The notes under the pieces are model-generated. The model made no database searches. It was not told the origin of the DNA and saw only the letters and a list, made by a program, of their open reading frames with translations. Below, piece by piece: positions 63,372 to 64,000 of a stretch of 64,000 nt of DNA (the first letter of the stretch is position 1; every line of letters begins with the position of its first letter). Made by a program: the position numbers and the translations under genes. This stretch comes from Renibacterium sp. (GTDB lineage Bacteria; Actinomycetota; Actinomycetes; Actinomycetales; Micrococcaceae): NCBI GenBank assembly GCA_017419405.1, contig JAFOLH010000001.1:186001-250000 (forward strand). The letters are read 5' to 3'.

Positions 63372-64000
63372 ATGACAAGAAGTACCGGAAAGACCCGACG
63401 GAACCCGATATTCGCGGCAACGGCGACATTGCTGGCGCTCCTGCTGCTCGGCTCGGGCTGCAGCATCGGGCCACAGCAATCCGACGCCGGGCAATCCGGG
63501 GCGAATCCGCCGTCGGGCACTGGCCAGGGGACTTCTGGTGGATCGCCGTCATCGGCCGCGCCGCTGCCGCCGAAGCCGCCGGAGCTGATCGGCGGCGGGC
63601 GGGCGGTTTTCCCGGATCGCCGATTCGTCGCACTCTACGGCCATCCCGGCACTCCGAGTCTGGGCGCCCTGGGCGAGCAGGACCTGGCCGGCTCGATTGC
63701 CCGGGTCAAGGATTTGGCCGCGCAATACCAACCCTATTCGTCGGTGCCGGTGGTTCCGGCCTTCGAGATCATCGCCACCGTGGCGGCCGGAGCGGCCGGG
63801 CAGGACGGGAACTACTCCAACGAGACCCCGGTCGAGAAACTCCGGCCCTGGGTGGCCGAGGCAGCCCGGGCCGGGGTCTACGTGGTGCTGGACCTGCAGC
63901 CGGGGCGAACCGATTTCAGCACCCAGGCCCAGCAGTACCAGGAACTCTTGGCACAGCCGAATGTCGGTCTGGCACTCGACCCGGAATGGCGGCTCGGCCC
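63372..64000 (+). CDS. Putative lipoprotein of unknown function, 3' truncated by window edge
   Basis: The frame is open from 63360 to the end of the window with no stop. It begins MTRSTGKTRRNPIFAATATL, then a hydrophobic core and LGSGCS, a likely but imperfect lipobox. A Gly/Ser/Pro linker follows, then a conserved globular start (FVALYGHPGTPSLGALGEQD and VVLDLQPGRTDF), which suggests a TIM-barrel-like domain. GTG 63360 is an alternative start; no strong Shine-Dalgarno is seen. It is divergent from the amidohydrolase gene. I recognise this as a recurrent Arthrobacter-type hypothetical protein, without known function. Confidence 0.72.
   Translation, partial: MTRSTGKTRRNPIFAATATLLALLLLGSGCSIGPQQSDAGQSGANPPSGTGQGTSGGSPSSAAPLPPKPPELIGGGRAVFPDRRFVALYGHPGTPSLGALGEQDLAGSIARVKDLAAQYQPYSSVPVVPAFEIIATVAAGAAGQDGNYSNETPVEKLRPWVAEAARAGVYVVLDLQPGRTDFSTQAQQYQELLAQPNVGLALDPEWRLG

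Overview
The window reads as chromosome of a high-GC Gram-positive actinobacterium, most likely a member of the Micrococcaceae (Arthrobacter-like). The evidence is codon and base composition, a division and cell-wall (dcw) cluster without ftsA, the actinobacterial block gcvH / FHA protein / MerR / bifunctional nuclease / MerR, a PASTA-domain kinase next to a class II DAHP synthase, and a MurE whose substrate motif lacks the arginine of meso-diaminopimelate enzymes. The species cannot be fixed from sequence alone. No tRNA, rRNA, CRISPR array, prophage or transposase was seen.

Layout. 1-1942: end of a flavin monooxygenase and an overlapping short-chain dehydrogenase. 2266-2922: a secreted Rpf-like hydrolase. 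3239-6369: gcvH, a GarA-type FHA protein, FtsR, a DUF151 nuclease and a second MerR regulator. 6463-14349: a sortase-anchored phytase-like esterase, a ParA ATPase, pyruvate carboxylase and a MinD-like ATPase. 14560-21331: acyl-CoA synthetase, ROK glucokinase, a small membrane protein, an alpha/beta hydrolase, a PlsC acyltransferase and DAHP synthase. 21343-22506: a frameshifted AbiEi/nuclease-like gene between two related palindromes. 22512-30376: PASTA kinase, LysM/transglycosylase protein, Rv2175c-like DNA-binding protein, polyprenyl diphosphate synthase, lipoprotein, DNA polymerase IV and a DUF3040 membrane protein. 30377-30921: 545 non-coding bases with a possible small RNA, tandem repeats and three MraZ-box clusters. 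30922-52138: mraZ-rsmH-ftsL-ftsI-murE-murF-mraY-murD-ftsW-murG-murC-ftsQ-ftsZ-pgeF-yggS-sepF-yggT-divIVA-lspA-rluD. 52205-58844: a membrane protein, dnaE, another membrane protein and hisD. 58955-64000: nrdR with its boxes, a secreted CocE-type hydrolase, a Tat-exported amidohydrolase and the start of a lipoprotein gene.

How it works together. Most of the window serves envelope growth and division: peptidoglycan precursors (murC-G, mraY), septal synthesis (ftsI, ftsW, ftsQ, ftsL), the Z ring (ftsZ, sepF), polar growth (divIVA), hydrolases (Rpf-like, LysM/SLT) and regulators (MraZ, FtsR, the PASTA kinase and its candidate target). Central metabolism is represented by pyruvate carboxylase, glucokinase, glycine cleavage H protein and a GarA-like switch. 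Gene order broadly parallels the Mycobacterium tuberculosis segments around Rv1826-Rv1830 and Rv2145c-Rv2187.

The most interesting non-coding signals are: two homologous long palindromes around a gene broken by one extra A; three copies of an MraZ-type operator, one lying exactly inside the mraZ promoter; five genes whose -10 hexamer sits exactly 6 nt before a GTG start (leaderless transcription); a pair of NrdR boxes before nrdR; and several long hairpins in intergenic DNA.
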